Origin: Ostreococcus mediterraneus
Lineage: Eukaryota > Chlorophyta > Mamiellophyceae > Mamiellales > Bathycoccaceae
Direction of reading: 5' to 3'
DNA length: 64,000 bases
Assembly: GCA_012295225.1 (NCBI GenBank)
Contig: WMKK01000008.1
Span: 248,001-312,000 of the forward strand
Shown: piece after piece, positions 39,730-48,422 of the stretch
Position numbering within the stretch: position 1 is the stretch's first letter
Layout: every line of letters starts with the position of its first letter
The notes under the pieces: generated by a model
The model's input: only the letters and a program-made list of their open reading frames with translations
The model's database searches: none
Told to the model about the DNA's origin: nothing
Program-made: the position numbers and the translations under genes

Positions 39730-41319
39730 ATGCGCCGTTCGATCGCGCGCGCGGTATGGGCGCGCTCGCGCGATGCGGGTGGAATGGTGGCGCGTCCTCC
39801 GCCGTCGCTGCTCGCGGCGTTGACGACGACGACGATGCCGAAGGTGATGAATGTTGAGGTGGTTGCCGGCACGCGCGGATTCGCCGCACAAACGAAAAAG
39901 GACAAGTCGCGCAAAGACGCCGACGCCGCGGCGCGCGTGGAAATTGTCTTCGTCGATGACCCGTCCGAGGTTACGGTGGAAGACACCGGGTTGACGCCGC
40001 AGAAGACGGTGGAACTGTTGGACAAGTTCATCGTCGGGCAGACGGATGCGAAAAAAGCGTGCGCGGTGGCACTTCGGAATCGCTGGCGCCGACACAAGAT
40101 TAAAGCTCCGATGAAGGATGAAATTGTACCGAAAAATATATTGATGATTGGCCCCACCGGGTGCGGTAAGACGGAGATTGCGAGGCGGTTGGCGAAGATT
40201 ACGGATTCGCCCTTTGTCAAGGTTGAGGCGACCAAGTTTACAGAAGTTGGGTTTCACGGCCGCGACGTCGATCAGATTATTCGTGATTTGGTCGATAACG
40301 GCATCGCATTGACCAAGCAAAAGATGCGCGCGAAATTTGAAAAGTTTGTCGAGGAATTGATTGAGAATAAAATTTTGGACTTTGTGTGCGGGGAGGGGGC
40401 AAACGACGAGACGCGCGAGGCGTTTCGCTCGTTGTACCGCGACGGCACTTTAGATGACCGTACGGTAGAAGTCGAGCTTCCGGATGCGACTGGAAATAAC
40501 ATGAAAATCGACCCAACGGGTGGTCCGATTCCGATTCACGAGTTAGTCATCAAGGTGGACAAATTATTTGGGAACCGTAAAAACACGACCAAGCGTAAAA
40601 TGACGGTGGCGGAATGCAAGCCGTTAATCGAAGAGATGGAATTCGACAAGTTGTTATCGACGGAAACTATCGCCAAGGAGGCGATCGTCGCAGTTGAGAA
40701 TGATGGGATCGTATTCATAGATGAGATTGACAAGATTGTGTCTTCGAGCGATTACAGACACGGCGCTGACGCGAGCTCTGAAGGCGTACAACGCGATTTG
40801 TTACCCATCATCGAAGGTTCGGTGGTGAGCACCAAACACGGCAACGTGAACACCGATCACATCTTGTTCATCGCGTCTGGGGCGTTTCATTCAGCGAAAC
40901 CGTCTGACATGCTCGCCGAACTGCAAGGTCGTCTGCCGATTCGCGTGGAATTGAAAGGTTTAACCGAACACGACTTGTACCGCATTTTAACCGAGCCAGA
41001 GATGAATATGATTGAGCAACAGCGCGCGCTGATGAAAACAGAGGGTATTGATTTAGTTTTTACCGATGCCGCAATCAAGCACGTGTCGTCCATCGCGTCA
41101 CAAGTGAACAAGACGGTGGATAACATCGGCGCACGTCGATTGCACACAGTACTTGAACGCATTGTCGAAGACATGTCGTTCAACGCGCCGGAAAAATACG
41201 CAGCGCACGTCGCAGGAGGCGGTTCGGGCATGCTCGAAGTTAAAGTTGATGTCAAGGATATCGATGAGGCGATCGGTGAGATGTTAAAAAAGCAAGATTT
41301 GTCCCGTTTCGTGTTGTAA
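39730..41319 (+). CDS. HslU: HslU (ClpY), ATPase of the HslVU protease, mitochondrial type
   Basis: The AAA+ unfoldase that feeds substrates to the proteasome-like HslV peptidase. The 529-residue protein starts MRRSIARAVWARS, a presequence, with the bacterial-type domain beginning at LTPQKTVELLDKFIVGQ (about 85). Walker A is GPTGCGKTE (about 141) and Walker B is GIVFIDEIDK (about 327). The GFHGRDVDQIIRDL pore-region segment is close to bacterial GYVGKEVDSIIRDL, with YVG replaced by FHG. The I-domain insertion follows at about 190-290. The last residues, LSRFVL, retain the C-terminal tail that docks into HslV (LSRFIL in E. coli). Intact motifs suggest a working HslVU in this alga. Confidence 0.93.
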   Translation: MRRSIARAVWARSRDAGGMVARPPPSLLAALTTTTMPKVMNVEVVAGTRGFAAQTKKDKSRKDADAAARVEIVFVDDPSEVTVEDTGLTPQKTVELLDKFIVGQTDAKKACAVALRNRWRRHKIKAPMKDEIVPKNILMIGPTGCGKTEIARRLAKITDSPFVKVEATKFTEVGFHGRDVDQIIRDLVDNGIALTKQKMRAKFEKFVEELIENKILDFVCGEGANDETREAFRSLYRDGTLDDRTVEVELPDATGNNMKIDPTGGPIPIHELVIKVDKLFGNRKNTTKRKMTVAECKPLIEEMEFDKLLSTETIAKEAIVAVENDGIVFIDEIDKIVSSSDYRHGADASSEGVQRDLLPIIEGSVVSTKHGNVNTDHILFIASGAFHSAKPSDMLAELQGRLPIRVELKGLTEHDLYRILTEPEMNMIEQQRALMKTEGIDLVFTDAAIKHVSSIASQVNKTVDNIGARRLHTVLERIVEDMSFNAPEKYAAHVAGGGSGMLEVKVDVKDIDEAIGEMLKKQDLSRFVL

Positions 41320-41363
41320 TTCTCATATTAAATTTACCGGTACCGGTACCCTTGTACCAGAAA
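41320..41363. other. 44-base convergent gap, HslU / ARID
   Basis: Contains TTTACCGGTACCGGTACCC, a short internally repeated palindromic sequence. It is shared 3' sequence for both transcripts; possible role in termination is not established. Confidence 0.4.
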
Positions 41364-42476
41364 TCAGGCTGTATCCCACGTCTCTGGAGCTTGCCACGCG
41401 TCCCGAGTTTCAACGGCGCGCGTTGGAGGTTGATAACTAGCGTTATATCTTCGTCCGCGACGAGCAACGAGCTCGTACAATCGCACATAATACGTCCCCG
41501 AATCTTCCCAGCTCTTCAGGCGCATTTCTTCGTCTAGCTTTGTGAGCTCTTTATCCGCCGTCAACACGCACGCGTTGCACACAAACATCATCGGAACGCC
41601 CGCGAAACACCCCTTGTTGATACAACTCGCAAAACGATGCATGGGTTGGCAATGCTTGTGATAGAACTTTTCACACGAAATGCACGTGTGAAGCACCCCA
41701 GCCATATGCTTCGTGCCCTGATAAATCCCCCCGTAACACAAACTACACCTCCCATACGACCTGTCCTCTTCGTTTTCGATTTCATAGTCCAAAAAAAAAT
41801 CCTCGTACACCGTCAAGCATCTATTCCCTATGTCGGTCAACGTATGATTATCGTAGTAATTGAACAACTGCTCAAATACGTTCATAATTCTGAAGCTTTG
41901 CTTGGCGTGATTGCGATTTTTAAATCCTCCAAGCGCGCACACTTGCTTGTAAAAGTGCAAACAATCCATCGGCTTCCCGGTACGAATCATCACTCGGTCA
42001 ATCGCAGACCACACAATTTCCCAATCCCGCCCTTGTTTGTGATGAAATCGCATGAAATCAAACATAAAATCTTCCATCGAGCACTGCTCCAGCGGCGGGC
42101 GCACCCAATTATCATCCTTGATTGTTCCGAATTTCCTCGCTCGAGACGACTTTTCGGGACAGAGCTCCATCTTCGTCCACCGCGGCATGTACCGCCCGCG
42201 CTCATCCATCACAATATCCACGCCGTCGTCATCGGTGCGATCGGGCGGTCGAGCTAACGCGTCCTCCTTCTCCTCCTCCTCCTCCTCCTCCTCCTCCTCC
42301 TCCTCCTTCGCCTCCGTCGCCTCCGTCGCCTCCGCATCGCCGTCGTCGCCGTCACCAACGACAGCTGCGTCAGCCATCAGCCCTTCCACGTCACCCTCCT
42401 CGCGCGCGGGCGCGCCAGCATCCCCCATCGCGTGCTCGACATCACCACCATCGTCAGCATCCATGTCCACGTCCAT
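41364..42476 (-). CDS. ARID DNA-binding domain protein with PHD-like zinc finger
   Basis: A likely chromatin or transcription factor of 370 residues. An acidic N-terminus (1-75) includes a long glutamate run encoded by a CTC repeat. The ARID/BRIGHT domain fits residues about 135-228 (EDFMFDFMRFHHKQGRDW, MDCLHFYKQVCALGGFKN, SFRIMNVFEQLFNYY). A cysteine/histidine cluster at 244-303 (CSLCYGG, CISCEKFYHKHC, FVCNAC) has PHD-like spacing. The C-terminal segment after residue 310 is unassigned. ARID-PHD pairings occur in SWI/SNF subunits and KDM5 proteins, but no JmjC domain is present here. Confidence 0.78.
   Translation of the reverse strand: MDVDMDADDGGDVEHAMGDAGAPAREEGDVEGLMADAAVVGDGDDGDAEATEATEAKEEEEEEEEEEEEKEDALARPPDRTDDDGVDIVMDERGRYMPRWTKMELCPEKSSRARKFGTIKDDNWVRPPLEQCSMEDFMFDFMRFHHKQGRDWEIVWSAIDRVMIRTGKPMDCLHFYKQVCALGGFKNRNHAKQSFRIMNVFEQLFNYYDNHTLTDIGNRCLTVYEDFFLDYEIENEEDRSYGRCSLCYGGIYQGTKHMAGVLHTCISCEKFYHKHCQPMHRFASCINKGCFAGVPMMFVCNACVLTADKELTKLDEEMRLKSWEDSGTYYVRLYELVARRGRRYNASYQPPTRAVETRDAWQAPETWDTA
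42265..42306 (-). repeat. CTC/GAG trinucleotide repeat encoding poly-Glu
   Basis: A run of CTC triplets (plus strand) that encodes a glutamate tract near residue 58-70 of the ARID protein. It is in frame and probably length-variable. Confidence 0.8.
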
Positions 42477-42600
42477 CGCGGCGCGGTGTGGCGCGTCGAG
42501 CGCGCGCGTCAGGTGCGAATTTCAAATGCGCGCGTCAGGTGCGAATTTCAAATCCAGCCTCGGTGACGCCACCAATAAAACATACCAACGATGGTACGTG
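42477..42600. promoter_or_regulatory. Divergent gap, ARID / SCYL1, with 26-base tandem duplication
   Basis: The gap holds two exact, adjacent 26-base copies (42502-42527 and 42528-42553), each with GTCAGGTGCGAATTTCAAAT. It also has one TGACGCCAC at 42564-42572, followed by CAATAAAA. The duplication sits between the two start codons, so it could double a shared regulatory site or be neutral. Confidence 0.6.
42502..42553 (+). repeat. 26-base tandem duplication
   Basis: Two head-to-tail identical copies, with no mismatch, of a unit that ends TGCGAATTTCAAAT. Exact identity suggests a recent event or selection. Confidence 0.9.
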
Positions 42601-45239
42601 ATGGCCCGACGCACACCCACACTATGGAGCCACATCGCGCCACTCGTGGACGCCGCGATGGCGAGCATGTTCGGGTCGTTCGGCAACCTTTTCGCGTCGG
42701 GACCAAAGTTAAACTACGACGTCGATAAGGATTTCGATGTTCGCGCGTTCGGCGTGTGGAGACACGCGCGCGCGAGGTCAAAGGTGCGCGAATGATTTGG
42801 GAATGATTTTTTTTTGGGCAGGGGGAATGGGTGATCTATCTGGACGGCGTCGGCGCGCGTGATTGCGAAGACTGACGCGTGTGGTGCGTGCGTGCGCGTG
42901 TGTAGGATAATGGTGATGTCGTGTCGGTGTTTACGTTCGTGGGTGATGCGCAGAGAGATGCGCAGAGGTTGGCGATTGCGAGGCACGGGGTGAAGCGACT
43001 GAAGACGCTTCGACACCCAAATGTGCTGTTGATGCTTGACACGATGGAGATTGAGAATGGGAATGAGATTACGATTCATATTGTTACGGAGGCGGTGACG
43101 CCGTTGGAGGTGCATTTGCGAGATGTTCCGCACGGGACGCAACAGAGAGAGGAGTATTTGACGCTCGGGTTGAGAGAAATTGCGACCGCGGTTGCGTTTT
43201 TATCCAACGATTGTCGACTCGTGCACGGCGGTGTTGGTATGGCGGCGGTGGTGGTCACGGAAAGACTCGATTGGAAGTTGCACGGGTTCGACTTGTGTAG
43301 CGAGCTTGATTCGATTGGGCAAGGGATTCACGGCGACGCCAAGTTGATTCGCGGGGCGTTTTTAGTCCCAGACCAATATAAGCCTGAGGAGTTTCGTCGT
43401 GGCGATTGGGTGAGTATCCCCGAAGGTCCGTCGTGGGCCATTGATGCGTGGGGGCTGGGTTGTTTGATTCAAGAAGTGTTTCGCGGTGAGGGCTTACGAG
43501 GGACGGATCAGTTGCGCGAAATCGACTGCATTCCTCAAGCGCTTCTCAAGGATTACCAACGTTTGCTCGGCTCGCAACCCGCTCGTCGGTATAATCCAAA
43601 GAAGCTCATCGAAAACGCAGCGTGGAGTGCGAATAAGCTCATCGAGACGATCACATTCATCAGCACTTTGGCACTCAAGGACTCCATCGAAAAGGAACGA
43701 TTCTTTGGCCATTTACCGCGCGTGTTGGAAACGCTCGCCAAACCGCCAGTTGAGAAGAAAATCATGCCAATGTTGTGTGATGCGTTGAACTTCAATCAGG
43801 CGCCGCACCACGCGATCTTGCCCATGTTGATAGCGGCGGCAGAAGTACCGAAAGAAAAGTATCAAAAGATTGTCATCCCGACGATTCTGAAGCTGTATGA
43901 GTCTCCAGACAAAATGATCAGACTCGATTTATTGGAGCATCTCACGCGCTATGCGGAATATGTTGCCGATGGACAGGTCGATGACCCTTTGTACGAGCGC
44001 ATGAGTACTGGTTTCACGAACCCCGACTCGAACGTACGTGAGATGACTCTTAAGGGCGTGCTTCAAATTGTGCCGCGTCTTTCAGAGCGCGTGCTCGGCG
44101 CTTCACTTCTGAAGCACTTGAGCAAGCTGCAAATCGATGAAGATCCTGCTATTCGTGCAAACACGACTATTTGCTTGGGCAACATCGCTAGATACTTGAG
44201 TGAAGCGACGGCGAAGCGAGTGTTACTCAATGCGTTTACGCGCGCCTTGAAGGATGCATTCCCACCAGCGCGTCTCGCTGGCCTAATGGCCCTCGAGCAC
44301 ACGACGCAATATTACGAACCGAGTGAAGTCAGTGGTAGACTACTACCAGCACTATCGCCGCTTATGACCGATGCTCATAAAGACGTCCGACAGCGATCGT
44401 TTGTAGTTGCTGAACTGTACGTCGAAAGCTTGAAGCGTCACTCCGTCGCGCTCGAGCGCGGCGCCGACGCGGCCGCCGCGCACGTCGAAGCGGAACAGAA
44501 GCGAGGTCACGCGAACGCAGCAAAGCGCGCTGCAGGTATGCTTTCTTGGGCGGTAACGATGGCAGCGAACAAAATTGGTGGTCCGGACACAGACCACACA
44601 AAGGTGGATTTACAGAGCGAAGCGTTGCAGGCGAAATCGTTTAGCTCGTCAGCGCCGCCGCCAAAGTTGTATGGCGAAAGCCCGAGAACGTCAACACAAA
44701 ACACGCCCGCGACATCTCTCGCGCCATCGCCTGCCAAGGCGATGACAGATGTGTATGAAGCAAATCGAAGAAACTTGCAAGCAGTTGCAGAACAAGTCAG
44801 TAGCTTTGCCATGGATGACGACGTCGATGGCTGGGGCGACTTGGATGTCGTCGACCCCGAGGAAGAAGCCGCGCGATCGCGATTGAATTCCAGGACTGGA
44901 GCGAGTCGACTTTCTAGCATCCCAAAGTCCACGAGCGCGGCTAGCCACGACAGTGACGGATGGGGCAATGACGACGACGATTTGTTTGAAGACATGGCTG
45001 CGCCTCCGAAACCTGTCAAACCGCAACAAATAGGTACCGGTGTAGGGAGACCAGGAGGACTTTCCGGCGCGCGCACATCGGCAACAGTCGGACATGTTGG
45101 TATCGGTGGGTTGCGCCGTCCTCCATCGGGCGGATCGATCGGTGGTGCGAGACCCGCGGTAAAGCCGCCTCCAATGAAGCTGGGGGCGAAAAGCGCGCTG
45201 TCCTCCAACGACATAGATCTCGAGGCGATGTTGAACTAG
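42601..45239 (+). CDS. SCYL1: SCY1-like pseudokinase
   Basis: A SCYL1-family protein, a catalytically inactive kinase with HEAT repeats that works in Golgi-ER (COPI) and tRNA-export processes in other eukaryotes. Exons 42601-42783 and 42906-45239 with a 122-base intron (donor GTGCG, acceptor TGTAG, phase 0) give 838 residues; an ATG at 42658 would give 819. The junction restores GVWRHARARSK-DNGDVVSVFTF, matching the family's WALHRGxKK..GxxVSIFVYD. Kinase-like motifs follow (FKTLRHPN-type KTLRHPNVLLMLD), but the catalytic HRD loop reads RLVHGGV, so it is a pseudokinase. HEAT repeats occupy about 340-540. The C-terminal part has DGWGDLD and DGWGNDDDD repeats. The start choice is uncertain. Confidence 0.9.
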
Positions 45240-45411
45240 TAACAATTTTAGCCGCCATGGGCGAAACAATAGTAAAGCGTTTCAGTTGTAAGGCATGTAT
45301 TCAATATTGAGCTCGAGCACATCGATGATATCGTACAAGATTTCTACTCTATTTACTGTTCAAAATTGCGATGAATGAATTATCGCGTGCGCGGGACGCC
45401 AGAGTAATTGA
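45240..45411. other. Convergent gap, SCYL1 / phosphatase
   Basis: About 172 bases, AT-rich, between two 3' ends. No gene is supported. Confidence 0.35.
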
Positions 45412-46437
45412 TTATTGCTGATCGTGCGATTTGCACAACGCCAAGAGCGACGTGTACATTGACAGGTCAGTAGCAATCGACCGAGCAAACATCTTTGCAA
45501 TGACGGCTTTCTCGGCGGCGCCCAAGTCGCGGGCGATCCAGTCTCCGCCTTCGTCGATTGAGTTTCCTCCTGCGTCGACTTGAGTATGCAGATAAATATC
45601 CTCCATAGAATTCGACAGCAATCGCCCTCGAGCAATTTGCCAAGATACCACGTATGGGTTCGCTTGCGGGCGCGCGTCGCGAACGACTTGCAACGCCGCC
45701 TCCAATTCAAATTGTTGCACAAACGTCAAGTATCCGACGACGGTTAAGCTTGCGCGGTTGATTCCCGCCGTACAATGCACGTACGTACGCTTACCCATAG
45801 CCTGGAATGCTGCGAGCTTACGCACAGCTTCGGGAAGCATCTTTGCCTGATCCAAGCGATCAAAGTCGCGAATCTCAACCTGAACAATCATCACACCTCG
45901 CTCGATGGCGCGGCGACGCACCTCGTCAAAATTAATCCCCATCGCCTCGTGACACACCGCGCACTGCAAACACACGATCGCTTCAACGTGTGCTTCATCA
46001 ACTAATCGATCGACATCACTCGCACTCTTCGGACAGCTCCCAATTAAAATCTTCGCATCCGCCATTTGCGCCTCCGTGGGCTCGACGACGATTTCATTCG
46101 ACCCATCCAGCACCAACGGGTCCCAGTTCAGCGTCCAACTCCACTTCCCAGGCTCGGGTGCATCGCCGCCACGCGGTGGCCGTCGTTCAACAACACCAGC
46201 CGCGGCACTTTCCGCCGCACGAGCCTTATACCCAGACTCCTCGTTCGCCATCGCGTCGTGGTCGTCGCCCGCCGCCGTCGCCACGCGTCTCGCGCCGCGC
46301 GTCTCGCGCCGCCCCACCCCGGCGCCATACCCCGCAACGCCTCGCCCAGCCCGCCCGCGCGTGCACCCACGCACATCCCTCGCGTGCGCCACCGTCACGC
46401 GCGACGATGCCGTCGCAGCGCGCGCCATCCCCGTCAT
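45412..46437 (-). CDS. Dual-specificity phosphatase, SEX4/LSF2-like, plastid-targeted
   Basis: A cysteine-dependent phosphatase of 341 residues. An N-terminal region of about 85 residues is rich in Arg, Ala and Gly, like a transit peptide. The domain begins near KILIGSCPKSASDVDRLVDE, comparable to ELIVGSCLQTPEDVDKL of SEX4. The active-site signature is HCTAGINRA, with Cys222 (codon 45772-45774) and an intact Arg. The general-acid Asp is likely within EIRDFDRLDQA. SEX4 and LSF2 dephosphorylate starch phosphoglucans in plastids, and the HCTAG form suits that group. No carbohydrate-binding module is seen after the domain. The glucan role is inference. Confidence 0.78.
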   Translation of the reverse strand: MTGMARAATASSRVTVAHARDVRGCTRGRAGRGVAGYGAGVGRRETRGARRVATAAGDDHDAMANEESGYKARAAESAAAGVVERRPPRGGDAPEPGKWSWTLNWDPLVLDGSNEIVVEPTEAQMADAKILIGSCPKSASDVDRLVDEAHVEAIVCLQCAVCHEAMGINFDEVRRRAIERGVMIVQVEIRDFDRLDQAKMLPEAVRKLAAFQAMGKRTYVHCTAGINRASLTVVGYLTFVQQFELEAALQVVRDARPQANPYVVSWQIARGRLLSNSMEDIYLHTQVDAGGNSIDEGGDWIARDLGAAEKAVIAKMFARSIATDLSMYTSLLALCKSHDQQ

Positions 46438-46782
46438 CGATCGTCGAGGTCGTTACAATAATCCTACGCGATCGGGCGCCAATCCACCCTTCACGTCGCG
46501 CGTACGTCGGGTTCCGTCTGTTCGAACGCACCGCGAGAACGACGGGTGATGAGTGACGAGCACGCTGATCCGCGTGCGGGTGTTTGCCGTCGTCGACGCC
46601 GCGTCGACGTGTGCGGCGCGGTAATCCTCGCGCCGCAGTCGTAGGAGTGTTTACATTAGTGGCGTCAAATCTGTAGCTCTCTGGGTTATGATTGGTCGTT
46701 GAGTCCCTCGTGGTGATACATTAGTGGCGTCATTCGCCTGGACGCAGCTGTCGCTCGCGCGGCGAACGCCACCGCGCGCGCG
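46438..46782. promoter_or_regulatory. Divergent gap with repeated TACATTAGTGGCGTCA element
   Basis: The 345-base gap between the phosphatase and the coiled-coil gene holds two exact copies of a 16-base sequence, TACATTAGTGGCGTCA, at 46652-46667 and 46717-46732, 65 bases apart. Read in reverse they contain TGACGCCACTAATGTA. An ATTGGTC box lies between them near 46691. The copies sit closer to the coiled-coil gene start (about 115 and 50 bases upstream). Confidence 0.6.
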
Positions 46783-48276
46783 ATGCCGTCGTCGTCGTCG
46801 TCTCCGCCGGCGGACGATGAAAGCGTGGTTCGCATGCGCTCGAATTCGAGTGCGCGCGATGCGCTCACCGCGGTGTGGCGCGCGCGAGCGGAAGGTTTGA
46901 CACGGGATTTAGAGCGCGCCCGAGCGTTGTTTTCAGCGATGAAGGATGAGCTCACGGATGCGCGACTGGCGAATGAAGATAAGAATGCGCGTTTGTTGGC
47001 GTTGGAGAAGGATAATGTTGAGCTTGTGCGCGGTGCGCAGTCGTTGGAGCAGGAGCTGCGTCGGACGCGCGGGGAGGTGAAGGAGCTGGAGATGGATTTG
47101 AATGCGGAACGCGACCAGCGAGAGCGCGCGCAAGTTGAATTACGCACGATGGATGAACGGCGCCGATTAGCAGAGGAAGAGTCAGAGGTAAACGCCGCAC
47201 GGGAGCGTGAACGAGTGGAGACGACGCGGGCGAGAGCGGAACAGGCGGAGAAACGCGCGGGGAAGGCGGAAAAGGCGGTGCGAGCCACGCGAGACGACGC
47301 GGAACAGAAACAACGCGAGCTCGAGCAAGAACTCGAGCGCGAACGCTCGGTGCGTGCGCGCCTGGAGCAAGAACGTATGGATTTAGAAGTTGATAGGCGA
47401 CGCTTTCGCGAGTTTGATTCGATGCTGGCGCAAGAACGCGTCAAGGTTGTTGAGGCGCACTCGAGCGCCAAGCTCGCGACGGATGCGTTGCGAGAACAGT
47501 TGCACAAGTCAGAAGATGATGTGGCGCAATTGCGACGAACGCTCGAGTCTCGTTCTGTGGAAATGGCGAATGCCGTACGCGCGTTGAATGAAGAACTCGC
47601 GGTGCAGCACGACGTGGTTGAACGTGGCATGACCGCTCGCGTGGACGCGCTTCGCGACGCTTTTGAGGATGAATTACAGCTCGTGCGAGTCAAGGCACAA
47701 ACGGCGATTGATGAAGCCAAGGCACACGCCAAAACGCAAGAAGAACGCATCAGTAAATTAGAACAGAATTTGGGTCGTGCGGAACATGTGTCTCGAGAAG
47801 CTTTGACGCGCTTGAAAGCTGTCACGAAAGCGAGCTCTTCGCTCGAGCGCGAACGAGACACGCTGCAACATAAGCTTCACGCGCTCGGTGAGTTGAATTC
47901 CAAGCTCACGCGGCGCATCATCGATGGCGCGCCGTTTGTGCATGATGATGAACTAAATAACACAGCGCGCGAGGTTGGAGAAGAAATAGACGTCAACACG
48001 CCTTCGCCCGCACGGGAACAGTCTTCTAAATCGAGACGCGTCGCGTCGTCTCCACCAGACTTGCACGACATCGCTCGTATTCAGGAAGAGCTAGAACAGG
48101 AACTCGCAGAATTGCGCATGAACCATGAAGCTATATCGCGCGAGGTCCAAGATTCATCAGTAGACGATGGTGAAATGCTCATTCGCGCTTTAGAAGATGC
48201 GTCGGCGAGAATGTCGCAGAAATCTCGACAAATCAAGGTCCTCAACACCACGCTTCGCACGTCGACTCAAATGTAA
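46783..48276 (+). CDS. Long coiled-coil protein, function unknown
   Basis: A 497-residue protein that is almost entirely charged helix. Coiled-coil character (repeated Glu/Arg/Ala/Leu heptads) runs from about residue 25 to 385, for example ELEQELERERSVRARLEQER. A short disordered segment with a SPAREQSSKSRR patch is followed by another helix near the C-terminus (DIARIQEELEQELAELRMN and EDASARMSQKSRQIKVLN). I see no enzyme motif or membrane segment. It could be cytoskeletal, Golgi or centromere-related; composition alone cannot decide. Confidence 0.72.
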   Translation: MPSSSSSPPADDESVVRMRSNSSARDALTAVWRARAEGLTRDLERARALFSAMKDELTDARLANEDKNARLLALEKDNVELVRGAQSLEQELRRTRGEVKELEMDLNAERDQRERAQVELRTMDERRRLAEEESEVNAARERERVETTRARAEQAEKRAGKAEKAVRATRDDAEQKQRELEQELERERSVRARLEQERMDLEVDRRRFREFDSMLAQERVKVVEAHSSAKLATDALREQLHKSEDDVAQLRRTLESRSVEMANAVRALNEELAVQHDVVERGMTARVDALRDAFEDELQLVRVKAQTAIDEAKAHAKTQEERISKLEQNLGRAEHVSREALTRLKAVTKASSSLERERDTLQHKLHALGELNSKLTRRIIDGAPFVHDDELNNTAREVGEEIDVNTPSPAREQSSKSRRVASSPPDLHDIARIQEELEQELAELRMNHEAISREVQDSSVDDGEMLIRALEDASARMSQKSRQIKVLNTTLRTSTQM

Positions 48277-48422
48277 AACGCCGTAGGTAGAACTAAACAA
48301 GATGTTGTAGAAATTAATGAAATGTAAATGCTTCACAATAACATTTGCGCTACTTGATTTCGTTGGCTAGCTAAGTGTTTTGATGCTCCCGTGAGCGTGA
48401 CTCGCGATTCGCTATTCCTCAA
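48277..48422. other. Convergent gap, coiled-coil gene / ABCE1
   Basis: About 146 AT-rich bases between two 3' ends. No gene is supported. Confidence 0.35.

Noticed and set aside
41335-41354. ACCGGTACCGGT palindromic sequence as a transposon end
   Set aside because: Short, single, without target duplication; it lies in a 44-base convergent gap and is better seen as 3' sequence.
46686-47861. Minus-strand open frame of 391 codons
   Set aside because: Serine/arginine-rich mirror of the coiled-coil gene; no start context or domain.
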